A DNA stretch of 64,000 bases from Dietzia alimentaria 72 (GTDB lineage Bacteria; Actinomycetota; Actinomycetes; Mycobacteriales; Mycobacteriaceae): positions 62,001-126,000 of the forward strand of contig NZ_AGFF01000023.1 in the NCBI RefSeq assembly GCF_000226215.1, written 5' to 3'. Below, piece by piece: positions 41,485-52,074 of this stretch. The translations under genes were made by a program, and so were the position numbers. The number at the start of each line of letters is the position of its first letter. Within the stretch, counting starts at the first letter, position 1. The notes under the pieces are model-generated. The model did no database searches. It was not told where the DNA came from and saw nothing but the letters and a program-made list of their open reading frames with translations.

Positions 41485-42645
41485 GTGGGCATCGGGATCC
41501 CGTTCCGGGAGCTCCTGCTCATCGGACTGACCGCCGGCCTCGTCACTTTTGTCGTTACCGGGATGGTCCGAGGGGTGGCGCCGACGATCGGCGGCCTGGC
41601 GTACCCACGTGAGCGCGACGTACACCTCGTCCCGACTCCGCGACTAGGCGGCGTGGGCATCTTCACGGGGATGCTGGTCGCGATCTATCTCGCCGCGCAG
41701 CTCCCTGCCCTGAACAGGGCTTTTCCGCCCTTCGCCCCGGATGTCGAGGCCACCATCCTCGCGGGCGGCGTCATCGTGTTGGTGGGTATCGTCGACGACA
41801 TCCTCGGGCTGGGGGCGGTGACCAAACTCGCCGGTCAGGCAGCCGCGGCAGGAGTCCTGGTGGCCATGGGGGTTTCGTGGACCCTTGTCTACCTGCCGTT
41901 CGGCGACGGCAACATCCTCGTTCTGGACCAACTCCAGGCCGGGTTGCTCACCGTCGTGTTCACCCTGACGATCGTCAACGCGATGAACTTCGTCGACGGG
42001 TTGGACGGGCTCGCGGCCGGACTCGGGACGATCGCGGCCCTCGCGATCTGCCTGTTCTCCGTGGGCATCATGCTCGACCAGGGCGGGACCGTCGGCGCTT
42101 ACCCGCCAGCGCTGGTCACCGCGGTTCTCGCGGGAGCTCTACTGGGCTTCCTGCCGCACAACTTCCAGCCCGCCCGCATCTTCATGGGCGACTCCGGATC
42201 GATGCTGATAGGGCTCGTCCTGGCCGCGGCCTCCACCAGTGCCTCGGGAAAGATCTCGCAGAGTCTGTACGGGCCGCAGGAGATGATCGTCCTGCTTTCA
42301 CCCATGATCGTGGTGGCCGCCGCGATGTTCGTTCCGATGCTCGATCTGGTGATGGCTGTCGTCCGCCGCGTGGGAGCCGGGCGTAGTCCGTTCGCGCCCG
42401 ACAAAATGCATCTTCATCACCGGCTGCTGGCGTTGGGGCACTCCCATCGCCGGGTGGCCCTGGTCATCTACGCCTGGGTCTCGCTGATCGCTTTTGGTGC
42501 GGTCGGCGCCACGATGCTGCCGACCGAGGTGATCGTCCCGCTCGTCGGCGCCGGCTTGATCTCCGTCCTCACCGCCACGCTTGTTCCGCGTCTGCGTAGC
42601 TCGCGTAGTGAGGACCAATCCGGGGGAGCGGACAGCCACCGCTAG
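41485..42645 (+). CDS. wecA: undecaprenyl/decaprenyl-phosphate GlcNAc-1-phosphate transferase (WecA/Rfe)
   Basis: A 386-aa polytopic membrane enzyme with about 11 hydrophobic segments. It transfers GlcNAc-1-phosphate to the lipid carrier and starts arabinogalactan linker synthesis in mycolic-acid bacteria. Conserved motifs: VGIVDDILGLGAVTKL (Mg2+-binding Asp pair), NAMNFVDGLDGLAAG, FMGDSGSMLIG and the His-rich KMHLHHRLLALGH loop. GTG 41485 is 3 nt after the previous gene. The last codon overlaps the -10 box of the atp operon promoter. Confidence 0.92.
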   Translation: MGIGIPFRELLLIGLTAGLVTFVVTGMVRGVAPTIGGLAYPRERDVHLVPTPRLGGVGIFTGMLVAIYLAAQLPALNRAFPPFAPDVEATILAGGVIVLVGIVDDILGLGAVTKLAGQAAAAGVLVAMGVSWTLVYLPFGDGNILVLDQLQAGLLTVVFTLTIVNAMNFVDGLDGLAAGLGTIAALAICLFSVGIMLDQGGTVGAYPPALVTAVLAGALLGFLPHNFQPARIFMGDSGSMLIGLVLAAASTSASGKISQSLYGPQEMIVLLSPMIVVAAAMFVPMLDLVMAVVRRVGAGRSPFAPDKMHLHHRLLALGHSHRRVALVIYAWVSLIAFGAVGATMLPTEVIVPLVGAGLISVLTATLVPRLRSSRSEDQSGGADSHR

Positions 42646-42648
42646 GCT
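42643..42648 (+). promoter_or_regulatory. -10 element of the atpI-like gene, overlapping the wecA stop codon
   Basis: TAGGCT begins with the wecA TAG and ends 7 nt before ATG 42656, with no ribosome binding site, so atpI is probably leaderless from an internal promoter. Confidence 0.5.
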
Positions 42649-42655
42649 GCACCAC

Positions 42656-43096
42656 ATGACCGACACCCCCGCGGGATCCGAACACCAGCCCGTCGAGAGC
42701 GCGCACACCGCAGGCCTGCGGCGGGCGGTGGCCCTGGGCGCCGGTGCACTGACCGTCCTCCTGGTGCTCAGCGCCATATTGTGGTGGGCCGTTGATGGTA
42801 TGCCCGGCCTGTGGGGCGCTCTGCTCGGTGCCGCCGTCGGTGGGATGTTCGTCCTCGTGACCGCGGTCGTCGTGATCGCTACCGCCAGGACCTCGCCGCA
42901 GGTGACCGGAGCCGTCCTTCTTGGGACCTGGCTGCTCAAGCTCATCGTGGCTATCGGCATCGTCGCGGTGCTCAAACCGCTCGACTTCTACTCGAAGCCC
43001 GCTTTCGCGGTGACGATCGTCGTCGCGATGGTGGTGGTTCTCGCCTCGGAGACCGTCGCGGTGCTGCGGAACAAAGCCCCGTACGTCGATGCCTAA
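42656..43096 (+). CDS. atpI: AtpI-like small membrane protein of the ATP synthase locus (Rv1303-like)
   Basis: A 146-aa protein with four hydrophobic segments: GALTVLLVLSAILWWAV, ALLGAAVGGMFVLVTAVVV, AVLLGTWLLKLIVAIGIVAV and FAVTIVVAMVVVLASETVAV. It matches the position and topology of the AtpI-like gene found before atpB in mycobacteria. AtpI-type proteins help c-ring assembly or Mg2+ supply in other bacteria; not shown here. ATG 42656 is favoured over earlier in-frame codons inside wecA. Confidence 0.82.
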   Translation: MTDTPAGSEHQPVESAHTAGLRRAVALGAGALTVLLVLSAILWWAVDGMPGLWGALLGAAVGGMFVLVTAVVVIATARTSPQVTGAVLLGTWLLKLIVAIGIVAVLKPLDFYSKPAFAVTIVVAMVVVLASETVAVLRNKAPYVDA

Positions 43097-43204
43097 GCAG
43101 GAGCCTCTTCGTCGTTCCCGAGGGGTCACGGCGAGGTTTCGTCCAGGTCTGGATGCGATAACAACGCATGGTGCCCCCCTTAGGCTGGTGCGGCGGTCCT
43201 TTGT

Positions 43205-43210
43205 TACGAT
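43205..43210 (+). promoter_or_regulatory. -10 candidate in front of the small ORF and atpB
   Basis: TACGAT in TTGTTACGAT lies 7 nt before the Shine-Dalgarno GGAGGAG (43218-43224) of the 39-codon ORF. Transcription would begin near 43216-43218, so the message would start almost at the ribosome binding site. No good -35 is visible. Confidence 0.4.
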
Positions 43211-43231
43211 GTCCTGCGGAGGAGATACGGG

Positions 43232-43351
43232 ATGAGCCGGCTCTACGCGCCGCTGACAACCCCGGGCCTTCACGGGTTCCGCAGGTCGGAACGAAACACT
43301 GGACATGACCACCGTCTCCGCAGGCGGCCCGAACAGGGGAGAGAACGCTGA
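43232..43351 (+). CDS. 39-aa basic small ORF coupled to atpB (previously unannotated candidate)
   Basis: ATG 43232 follows GGAGGAG with a 7-nt spacer, one of the strongest ribosome binding sites in the window. The peptide has 39 residues, is very basic (runs such as LRRRP and FRRSERN) and has no membrane segment or cysteine. Its TGA (43349-43351) overlaps the CTG (43348-43350) that opens the atpB frame, forming CTGA like the ATGA/GTGA junctions elsewhere here. The likely role is to deliver ribosomes to a poor start codon; the peptide itself may be inert. It lies in the 251-nt gap between atpI and atpB. Coding potential cannot be proved by eye. Confidence 0.5.
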   Translation: MSRLYAPLTTPGLHGFRRSERNTGHDHRLRRRPEQGRER

Positions 43352-44142
43352 GCACCTCACTGCTGGCATTCAAGGGCGAATTTCACTCGCCGTCGCTGCA
43401 CGACTTCTTCCCGCCGGCAGTACTTTTCGAGGGCACGCCCTTCGCGCTCGACCGGCTGATGATCATCAGACTGATCGCGGCTGCGGTCGTCGCAGTCTTG
43501 TTCTACCTGGCGATGCGTAAGGCGGCAGTGGTCCCGCGCGGGTTGCAGAACGTTGGGGAAATTGCTCTCGACTTCGTCAAGAACAACATCTCCGACGAGA
43601 TCATCGGGAAGAAGGACGGAGACCGGTTCCTTCCGGTCATCGCGACCATCTTCTTCCTTACGCTGTTCATGAACCTGCCCGCGGTCATTCCGGGATTCAA
43701 CATCTCGCCGAACGCCCGGATCGGAATGCCGCTTGTCATGGCGGCCATCGCGTACGTGGTCTTCATCTACGCCGGGGCCAAGAAGTACGGCTTTTTCTCC
43801 TTCGTGGGTAAGTCCGTCGTGGTGCCGAACCTTCCGCCGGCACTCCACCTGCTCGTCGTGCCGATCGAATTCGTCTCGACCTTCATCCTGCGACCGGCGA
43901 CGCTGACCATTCGTCTCATGGCCAACATGTTGGCCGGGCACATCATGATCGTCCTGCTGTTCTCCGCGACGAACTTCTTCTTCTGGCAGTTCAACGGGTG
44001 GACCGCGGTCAGCCTTGTGACCATCATCGTGTCGGTGGCGTTCACATTCTTCGAACTGCTGGTGATCTTCCTGCAGGCGTACATCTTTGCGCTGCTCACC
44101 GCGGTGTACATCGATCTGTCACTGCACGCCGACAGTCACTAA
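43348..44142 (+). CDS. atpB: ATP synthase F0 subunit a, probable CTG start
   Basis: A 264-aa membrane subunit a, which forms the proton half-channels. The essential Arg is in LTIRLMANMLAGH. The conserved N-terminal FKGEFHSP and HDFFPP segments lie upstream of the first ATG (43459). Reading back, the frame has no ATG, GTG or TTG before the in-frame TGA at 43306-43308. CTG 43348 has GGGGAG 6 nt upstream and overlaps the stop of a small ORF. Starting at 43459 would drop 37 conserved residues before TM1. Sequence resembles Corynebacterium/Rhodococcus rather than Mycobacterium AtpB. Confidence 0.9.
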   Translation: MSTSLLAFKGEFHSPSLHDFFPPAVLFEGTPFALDRLMIIRLIAAAVVAVLFYLAMRKAAVVPRGLQNVGEIALDFVKNNISDEIIGKKDGDRFLPVIATIFFLTLFMNLPAVIPGFNISPNARIGMPLVMAAIAYVVFIYAGAKKYGFFSFVGKSVVVPNLPPALHLLVVPIEFVSTFILRPATLTIRLMANMLAGHIMIVLLFSATNFFFWQFNGWTAVSLVTIIVSVAFTFFELLVIFLQAYIFALLTAVYIDLSLHADSH

Positions 44143-44147
44143 GAGAC

Positions 44148-44171
44148 TTCCGACGCCTGAGAGCGTCGGGA
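44148..44171 (+). promoter_or_regulatory. intercistronic hairpin between atpB and atpE
   Basis: TTCCGACGC / GCGTCGGGA pair over 9 positions (one G-T) around the loop CTGAGA. There is no T-tract and the operon continues, so it is more likely an mRNA processing or stability element than a terminator. Confidence 0.55.
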
Positions 44172-44223
44172 TACCCAGACCACACCGACGACCGCGTGCG
44201 GACATCCCGCACCGGCCATCTGA

Positions 44224-44490
<267 letters not shown>

Positions 44491-44517
44491 TAGCCGGCTG
44501 GAGCCAAGGTCAACGAC

Positions 44518-45087
44518 ATGAATCCGATCCACATCCTCGCCCAGGAGGCTGAGCAACTCCCGCTGGAGGAGACGCCAAACGTCCTCTCGCCGGCGCTGTA
44601 CGACCTCGTCTGGTCGCTGATCCCCTTTGTAATCGTCCTGTTCGTGTTCTGGAAGTTCGTTCTCCCGATGTTCAAGCGGGTCCTGGACGAGCGCAGCCAG
44701 CGCATCGAGGGTGGCATCGAGAAGGCGGAGGCAGCGCAGGCCGAGGCGAAGGCGGCGCTGGACAAATACAACGCGCAGCTCGCCGAGGCGCGTGGGGAAG
44801 CAGCAAAGATCCGTGACGACGCCCGTGCTCAGGGGCAGCAGATCCTCGCGGACATGAAGACCGAGGCACAGGCCGAGAGCGACCGAATCGTCGCAGCAGG
44901 CCAGCAGCAGCTCGCCGCCCAGCGTCAGCAGATCGTCACCGAACTGCGTGGCGATCTCGGACGGCAGTCGGTGGAGCTCGCAGAGCGTCTCATGGGCGAG
45001 CAGCTTTCTGATCCTGTTCGCCGCTCGGGCACCATCGACCGTTTCCTCGCCGACCTTGACAAGGTCGCCGGGGCGGGCCAGAAGTAA
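44518..45087 (+). CDS. atpF: ATP synthase F0 subunit b
   Basis: A 189-aa stator subunit. One N-terminal membrane helix ([21 protein letters not shown], about residues 32-52) is followed by a long charged coiled coil ([20 protein letters not shown]) to the end. It lies 27 nt after atpE and 14 nt before atpH. As in Corynebacterium, b is a stand-alone protein and no second b-like segment is fused to delta. Confidence 0.94.
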   Translation: MNPIHILAQEAEQLPLEETPNVLSPALYDLVWSLIPFVIVLFVFWKFVLPMFKRVLDERSQRIEGGIEKAEAAQAEAKAALDKYNAQLAEARGEAAKIRDDARAQGQQILADMKTEAQAESDRIVAAGQQQLAAQRQQIVTELRGDLGRQSVELAERLMGEQLSDPVRRSGTIDRFLADLDKVAGAGQK

Positions 45088-45101
45088 GGAGAAAGCAGAC
45101 T

Positions 45102-45920
45102 ATGCACGCAGCAAGCCGTGATGCCCTCGAGCACTCCCGGTCGGTCCTGCAGTCCTCGCTCTCCGAGAACCCTGCAGGGGGCGCCACCGGCGCCAAGGTC
45201 GGAGCCGACCTCTTCCAGGTAGTGGACGTTTTGGAGGGTGACCGTTCCCTTCGCGTCGCTGTCGCGGATTCGTCGGCGCCGGTGGAGGCTCGCGAGGACC
45301 TCGTCCGATCGGTCTTCGGTTGGAAGATCGATGAGTCGAGCCTCGCGATCGTGCTTGCTGCGGTCGCTCTGACCTGGTCCTCTCCGCGAGATCTCCGTGA
45401 GGGACTCGTCACGCTCGGCCGTGAGGCTCTCCTGATCTCGGCCCGCGAGCAGGGCCAGTTGGGCGCAGTCGAGGACGAACTGTTCCGATTGGGTCGCATC
45501 GTCGCGAGCGACGCGGGATTCGAGCAGGCGCTGTCTGACCGCTCGACCTCCGCGGACTCCAAGCGGGCGCTGCTCGGTCAGGTCCTCTACGGCAAGGTGA
45601 CAGCAGTTACCGAAACCCTCGCGAGCCAGACCATCGCCCGCCCGAGCGGGATGCCGGCCGATGATCTCGACGGGTTGTCCCGGCAGGCCGCCGAACTCCA
45701 GGGACAGTCGGTTGCGGTGGTCACCAGCGCCAGCGAGCTGAGCGCCGAACAGCAGAGTGCTCTCGAAGAGAAGCTCGCCTCGATCTACGGACGTGAGATG
45801 ACCGTGCACGTGCAGATCGACCCGGAAATTCTCGGTGGAATGGTGATTCGCGTCGGCGACGAGATCATCGACGGTTCCGTCGCGGGTCGGCTTGCGGCGG
45901 TACGACGAGCGCTTCCCTAG
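45102..45920 (+). CDS. atpH: ATP synthase F1 subunit delta (unfused form)
   Basis: A 272-aa OSCP/delta subunit joining the stator to F1. The N-terminal helical domain contains [19 protein letters not shown], and the C-terminal conserved region is [21 protein letters not shown]. In M. tuberculosis the atpH product carries an extra N-terminal b-like domain (b-delta fusion, about 446 aa); here only delta is present. ATG 45102 has AGGAGA upstream. Confidence 0.94.
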   Translation: MHAASRDALEHSRSVLQSSLSENPAGGATGAKVGADLFQVVDVLEGDRSLRVAVADSSAPVEAREDLVRSVFGWKIDESSLAIVLAAVALTWSSPRDLREGLVTLGREALLISAREQGQLGAVEDELFRLGRIVASDAGFEQALSDRSTSADSKRALLGQVLYGKVTAVTETLASQTIARPSGMPADDLDGLSRQAAELQGQSVAVVTSASELSAEQQSALEEKLASIYGREMTVHVQIDPEILGGMVIRVGDEIIDGSVAGRLAAVRRALP

Positions 45921-46008
45921 GCGTCTACCCGACGAGCAGCGGTCGCACTCGGTCGATGCTCACCTGATTACACATATCCAGACCACACTTAGTGAGAGCA
46001 GGAATGAC

Positions 46009-47649
46009 ATGGCGGAGCTGACTATCTCCTCCGACGAGATCCGTAGTGCGATTGCGAATTACACGTCGACGGTCTCCAACGAGGCGTCGCGCGAGGAAGT
46101 CGGAATCGTCACCGACACCGGCGACGGTATCGCCCACATCAGCGGACTCCCGTCCGCGATGGCCAACGAACTCCTCGAGTTCCCGGGCGGCGTTCTCGGC
46201 GTCGCTCTGAACCTTGAGGACCGCGAGATCGGCGCGGTGATTCTCGGTAACTTCAACGAGATCGCGCAGGGGCAGGAGGTGCGACGCACCGGCAACGTTC
46301 TGTCCGTTCCCGTCGGTGACGGCTTCCTCGGACGCGTCGTCAATCCGCTCGGTCAGCCCATCGATGGTCTCGGTGAGATCGAGTCGACCGAAACCCGCGC
46401 ACTCGAGCTGCAGGCCCCGTCCGTGCTGGAGCGTCAGCCGGTCGAGGAGCCAATGCAGACGGGCATCAAGGCGATTGACGCCATGACGCCCATCGGGCGA
46501 GGACAGCGTCAGCTGATCATCGGCGACCGTAAGACCGGTAAAACCGCCGTCTGCATCGATGCGATCCTCAACCAGAAGGCCAACTGGGAGTCCGGCGACA
46601 AGACCAAGCAGCTTCGCTGCATCTACGTCGCCATCGGCCAGAAGGGCTCCACCATCGCGGGTGTCAAGACCACCCTCGAGGAGAACGGTGCGATGGAGTA
46701 CACCACCATCGTGGCGGCTCCGGCTTCCGACTCCGCCGGCTTCAAGTGGCTCGCGCCATTCACGGGCTCGGCCATCGGTCAGCACTGGATGTACGACGGT
46801 GGCCACGTCCTGGTCGTGTTCGACGACCTCTCCAAGCAGGCCGATGCGTACCGCGCCATCTCGCTGCTGCTCCGTCGTCCGCCGGGCCGTGAGGCATACC
46901 CCGGCGACGTTTTCTACCTGCATTCCCGTCTGCTCGAGCGGTGCGCCAAGCTCTCCGATGAGATGGGCGGCGGCTCGCTGACGGGGCTACCCATCATCGA
47001 GACGAAGGCCAACGACGTTTCCGCCTTCATCCCGACGAACGTCATCTCGATCACCGATGGTCAGGTCTTCCTCGAGTCGGACCTTTTCAACCGCGGTGTG
47101 CGTCCGGCCGTCAACGTCGGTATTTCCGTCTCTCGAGTCGGTGGCGCCGCACAGACCAAGGGCATGAAGAAGGTCTCCGGTTCGCTCCGTCTGGATCTGG
47201 CCGCGTACCGCGACCTGGAGTCGTTCGCGACCTTCGCCTCCGACCTCGACGCAGCCTCCAAGGCCCAGCTTGAGCGGGGTCAGCGACTCGTCGAGATTCT
47301 CAAGCAGGATCAGAACTCCCCGGTCGCCGTTGAGGATCAGATCGTGTCGATCTACCTCGCCGGTGAGGGCTTCTACGACAGCGTCCCGGTCGACGATGTC
47401 CGCCGTTTCGAGAACGAGCTGCTGGAGACCCTGCGCCATTCGGCGTCGGACGTCTTCCAGCAGATCGACGGCGGCGCCGCACTGTCCGACGAGTCCAAGC
47501 AGGCCCTTGAAGCCAAGACCAACGAATTCAAGGAAGGCTTCGTCGCCTCCGACGGGTCACGGGTGGTCAATGAGCCCGAGGCCGAGGCACTGTCGGAGGA
47601 CGAGATCGATCGCGAGACCCTCAAGGTCACCAAGAAGAAGAAGGCCTGA
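46009..47649 (+). CDS. atpA: ATP synthase F1 subunit alpha
   Basis: A 546-aa nucleotide-binding subunit. P-loop [11 protein letters not shown] near residue 172; [13 protein letters not shown] and the catalytic Arg region [17 protein letters not shown] are intact. The C-terminus ends in an extra charged tail ([17 protein letters not shown]), like the mycobacterial alpha extension that restrains ATP hydrolysis; that role here is inferred. ATG 46009 is preferred over in-frame upstream codons within the atpH end. Gap to atpH 88 nt. Confidence 0.96.
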   Translation: MAELTISSDEIRSAIANYTSTVSNEASREEVGIVTDTGDGIAHISGLPSAMANELLEFPGGVLGVALNLEDREIGAVILGNFNEIAQGQEVRRTGNVLSVPVGDGFLGRVVNPLGQPIDGLGEIESTETRALELQAPSVLERQPVEEPMQTGIKAIDAMTPIGRGQRQLIIGDRKTGKTAVCIDAILNQKANWESGDKTKQLRCIYVAIGQKGSTIAGVKTTLEENGAMEYTTIVAAPASDSAGFKWLAPFTGSAIGQHWMYDGGHVLVVFDDLSKQADAYRAISLLLRRPPGREAYPGDVFYLHSRLLERCAKLSDEMGGGSLTGLPIIETKANDVSAFIPTNVISITDGQVFLESDLFNRGVRPAVNVGISVSRVGGAAQTKGMKKVSGSLRLDLAAYRDLESFATFASDLDAASKAQLERGQRLVEILKQDQNSPVAVEDQIVSIYLAGEGFYDSVPVDDVRRFENELLETLRHSASDVFQQIDGGAALSDESKQALEAKTNEFKEGFVASDGSRVVNEPEAEALSEDEIDRETLKVTKKKKA

Positions 47650-47703
47650 GGCCAGCGATGACAGCCATCCGATTCGAGGCCGAGAGGAGAGTGATCCACC
47701 ACC

Positions 47704-48696
47704 ATGGCGAACATGCGTGAACTTCGTGATCGCATCAAGTCGGTCAACTCGACCAAGAAGATCACCAAGGCCCAGGAGCTGATCGCGACCTCGCAGATCT
47801 CCAAGGCGCAGGCCCGTGTCGCGGAGGCCAAGCCCTTCGCGGACCAGATCACCGAGATCCTCACCGATCTCGCGAGTGCTTCGTCGCTCAAGCACCGGAT
47901 GCTCAACGAGCCGGAGGACCCCAAGCGGTCCGCCGTCCTCGTGGTGACATCCGACCGTGGCATGTGTGGTGGGTACAACCACAACGTGCTCAAAGAGGCC
48001 GCCGAGCTCATCGCCTATCTCGAAGAGGTCGGCCGTGAGGTCGACATCTATGTGATGGGCAACAAGGGGATCGTGTACTACACGTTCCGCGAAATCGAAC
48101 TCGCCGGAGCATGGCACGGGCACTCACAGAAGCCTGATTACCAGGAGGCGCGCCCCGCGTTCCAACTTCTATCGGCAGCGTTCAGAGCTGGCGGCGGCGC
48201 GACTTTCGACGCGTCAGAGTTCCTTGAGAATGAGGACGGGGATACCACACGTAAAGGCGTCGACGAGGTCCACATCGTCTACACGCAGTTCGTTTCGATG
48301 CTCACGCAAACCCCGCGTGCACGTCGACTGGCCCCGATCGAGACCGAGGTCGAGATCGAGGAGCTGGACCTGAGCGGCGGCCTGATGAAGGACGATCAGG
48401 AGGCCGTGTCCGAGTTCAAGCCGGAGGTCAGCTTCGAGCCCGACGCGGACACCCTGCTCGACAACATTCTCCCCAGGTACATGTCGACCCGCGCCTTCGC
48501 CTCGCTTCTCGAGTCGGCGGCATCGGAGTCGGCGGCGCGACGGACCGCCATGAAGTCGGCGACCGATAACGCCACCGAGCTCGTGGAGGGCCTCAGCCGA
48601 GAGGCGAATCAGGCTCGCCAGGCACAGATCACCCAGGAAATCAGCGAGATTGTCGGTGGCGCCGGTGCGCTCGCCGCTAGCGCAGGAAGTGACTAA
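47704..48696 (+). CDS. atpG: ATP synthase F1 subunit gamma
   Basis: A 330-aa rotor subunit. The N-terminal helix MANMRELRDRIKSVNSTKKI and the C-terminal ARRTAMKSATDNATELVEGL are the coiled-coil ends. The middle Rossmann-like part has the MCGGYN motif. An acidic insertion (EIEELDLSGGLMKDDQEAVS, about residue 217) makes it longer than the E. coli protein. AGGAGAG about 16 nt upstream. Spacing to atpD 3 nt. Confidence 0.95.
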   Translation: MANMRELRDRIKSVNSTKKITKAQELIATSQISKAQARVAEAKPFADQITEILTDLASASSLKHRMLNEPEDPKRSAVLVVTSDRGMCGGYNHNVLKEAAELIAYLEEVGREVDIYVMGNKGIVYYTFREIELAGAWHGHSQKPDYQEARPAFQLLSAAFRAGGGATFDASEFLENEDGDTTRKGVDEVHIVYTQFVSMLTQTPRARRLAPIETEVEIEELDLSGGLMKDDQEAVSEFKPEVSFEPDADTLLDNILPRYMSTRAFASLLESAASESAARRTAMKSATDNATELVEGLSREANQARQAQITQEISEIVGGAGALAASAGSD

Positions 48697-50148
<1,452 letters not shown>

Positions 50149-50157
50149 CAGTAGATC

Positions 50158-50529
50158 ATGGCTGAGATCGAAGTCGAGTTCGTTACGGTCGAGCGCCGTT
50201 TCTGGTCCGGGACCGCCACGATGGTCGTTGCTAAGACCACCGAGGGCGAGATCGGTATCCAGGCCGGGCACGAACCGCTGCTCGGCGAGCTGGACACCGG
50301 TGGCACCGTGACCGTCTACACGGACGAGGGCAAGAAGGTCGCGGCCGTGCAGGGCGGATTCCTCTCGGTGACCGCCAACAAGGTCAGTATCCTCGGTGAG
50401 TCGGCAGAGTGGTCGGATACCATCGACCGCGCCGCAGCCGAGCGGGCACTGACCGAGGCGGGCGACGACGCCGCTGCTTCGGCGGCTGCTCGTGGTCGAC
50501 TGCTTGCCGTCGACAAGGCCGGCGCCTAG
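50158..50529 (+). CDS. atpC: ATP synthase F1 subunit epsilon
   Basis: A 123-aa subunit with the N-terminal beta-sandwich ([20 protein letters not shown], then GHEPLLGEL) and a short C-terminal helix. It is shorter than the E. coli protein, as usual in mycobacteria and corynebacteria. Last of the canonical atp genes; AGGTGACAGTAG lies upstream of ATG 50158. Confidence 0.94.
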   Translation: MAEIEVEFVTVERRFWSGTATMVVAKTTEGEIGIQAGHEPLLGELDTGGTVTVYTDEGKKVAAVQGGFLSVTANKVSILGESAEWSDTIDRAAAERALTEAGDDAAASAAARGRLLAVDKAGA

Positions 50530-50585
50530 CACTATCGGTCCCGACCGTCACCCACGGCCGCGACCATCGGAAGGGGTTGAGCAGA

Positions 50586-51035
50586 TTGACGATTGCCATC
50601 GAGTTCATTCTCGGTGCGATCGTCGTGCTCATCCTCGCCCCGGTGGCCGCGGCCGTTGTGTATCGCCTGTTCATCGTCCGGCGCGACTCCACGTCTGTTC
50701 TCTTTCGTCGATCAGGCGAGCGGTCCTGGGGTTACGGGGCGATTCGTTACTCGGACACCGAGCTGGCCTTCTACCGTCTGGTCAGCATCAGGTTCACCGC
50801 GGATACCCGCCTGGATAGACGCTCCCTGATCCTCGGTCCCCAGCGACAACCCACCGGGGACGAACTCGACGTTGCGGAGGAGGGGGAATCGATCGTGAGC
50901 TTCTCGGGACATGATCGGCGGGATCGTACCGTGGAAAGCGAACTCTGCCTGGGACCGTCCGAGCTGACCGGGCTCCGCTCCTGGATCGAGGCTTGCTCCG
51001 TGGAGCAGGTCCGCCCGCCTCGTCGGCGCCGTTGA
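50586..51035 (+). CDS. DUF2550 family membrane protein
   Basis: A 149-aa protein resembling mycobacterial Rv1312, which also follows atpC. One N-terminal membrane helix (IEFILGAIVVLILAPVAAAVVYRLF) is followed by a small cytosolic domain (GYGAIRYSDTELAFYRLVSI; DRRSLILG). TTG 50586 is chosen, with AAGGGG upstream; earlier in-frame codons fall inside atpC. Conserved link with the ATP synthase operon; function unknown. Confidence 0.82.
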   Translation: MTIAIEFILGAIVVLILAPVAAAVVYRLFIVRRDSTSVLFRRSGERSWGYGAIRYSDTELAFYRLVSIRFTADTRLDRRSLILGPQRQPTGDELDVAEEGESIVSFSGHDRRDRTVESELCLGPSELTGLRSWIEACSVEQVRPPRRRR

Positions 51036-51073
51036 CCACCGTCCAGCCCAGCTGAACTCTCAGGAGGAATTCG

Positions 51074-51754
51074 TTGCGACTCGTCGTAGCCACGTGCCAG
51101 GTCGACTATGTAGGTCGCCTCACGGCGCACCTTCCGATGGCACCGCGACTCCTCCTGGTCAAGGCTGACGGCTCGGTTAGTGTCCACGCCGACGACCGGG
51201 CATACAAGCCGCTCAACTGGATGACGCCGCCCTGTTCGCTCACGGAAACGGAGCATCCCGACAATTCCTACCATCTCCTCTGGGTGGTCGAGAACAAGGC
51301 CGGCGAGCAGCTACGGATCACTATTACGGAAATTCATCAGGAGTCCGAGCATGAACTCGGCGTTGACCCGGGCCTAGTCAAGGACGGCGTCGAGGCTCAC
51401 CTCCAGGAACTTCTCGCCGAGCACATCGAGACCCTGGGTCACGGGTACAGTTTGGTTCGCCGTGAGTACATGACTGCGATCGGCCCGGTCGATATCCTCG
51501 GTCGGGATGCCGACGGTGTGAGCGTGGCGGTGGAGATCAAGCGTCGGGGCGAGATCGATGGTGTTGAGCAGCTGACCCGATACCTGGAGCTGCTCAACCG
51601 CGACCCGCTGCTTTCTCCGGTGAAGGGCGTGTTCGCCGCCCAGGTGATCAAGCCTCAGGCTCGTACTCTCGCCGAGGACAGAGGAATTCGCTGTGTGACA
51701 CTGGACTACGACTCCCTGCGCGGTATCGAGTCGACCGACCTGCGTCTTTTCTGA
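51074..51754 (+). CDS. nucS: mismatch-specific endonuclease NucS/EndoMS
   Basis: A 226-aa endonuclease that gives actinobacteria lacking MutS/MutL a mismatch repair route. The N-terminal domain includes [12 protein letters not shown] and [18 protein letters not shown]. The catalytic RecB-like core has [32 protein letters not shown] and the downstream [23 protein letters not shown] 51074 follows AGGAGG with a 6-nt spacer, so the rare start is well supported. 38 nt after the DUF2550 gene. Confidence 0.95.
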   Translation: MRLVVATCQVDYVGRLTAHLPMAPRLLLVKADGSVSVHADDRAYKPLNWMTPPCSLTETEHPDNSYHLLWVVENKAGEQLRITITEIHQESEHELGVDPGLVKDGVEAHLQELLAEHIETLGHGYSLVRREYMTAIGPVDILGRDADGVSVAVEIKRRGEIDGVEQLTRYLELLNRDPLLSPVKGVFAAQVIKPQARTLAEDRGIRCVTLDYDSLRGIESTDLRLF

Positions 51755-51771
51755 GGCCGGGTCGGTCATCG

Positions 51772-52074
51772 ATGCCTAGACGTCACCGCCGTGCAAACGA
51801 CGAGCGGCCCCTACCCCGACGGGACGGGCTCGGGGGCCGCGGGTTCGAGTCCGGGCCCGCGGGTGACCCCGACCGTTACCACGTGCGGAGAATTCCGGGT
51901 TCGCGGGCGTCGAAGGACTACCGCTGCCCGGGGTGCGACCACGTTGTGAAGTCCGGAACCGCTCACGTGGCGGCGTGGCCGGATCGCCCGGGGGGCGACA
52001 GCGAGCGCCGGCATTGGCACGACGGCTGCTGGTCCGCGCGCGCCCGCAGGGGGATCACTCGCCGCTGGAGCTGA
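51772..52074 (+). CDS. small zinc-ribbon-like conserved protein
   Basis: A 100-aa basic protein. The first half is Arg/Gly-rich and probably disordered. The conserved part is DYRCPGCDHVVKSGTAHV followed by RRHWHDGCWSARARR. The CxxC pair with His and Cys further on suggests a zinc site. A related protein sits next to nucS in several actinobacteria. Its last 20 nt overlap the end of the convergent coiled-coil gene. Function unknown. Confidence 0.7.
   Translation: MPRRHRRANDERPLPRRDGLGGRGFESGPAGDPDRYHVRRIPGSRASKDYRCPGCDHVVKSGTAHVAAWPDRPGGDSERRHWHDGCWSARARRGITRRWS

Noticed and set aside
43305-43520. 71-codon plus-strand frame starting at ATG 43305 across the atpB start
   Set aside because: No SD, runs out of frame through conserved AtpB sequence; the 39-codon frame fits the signals better.
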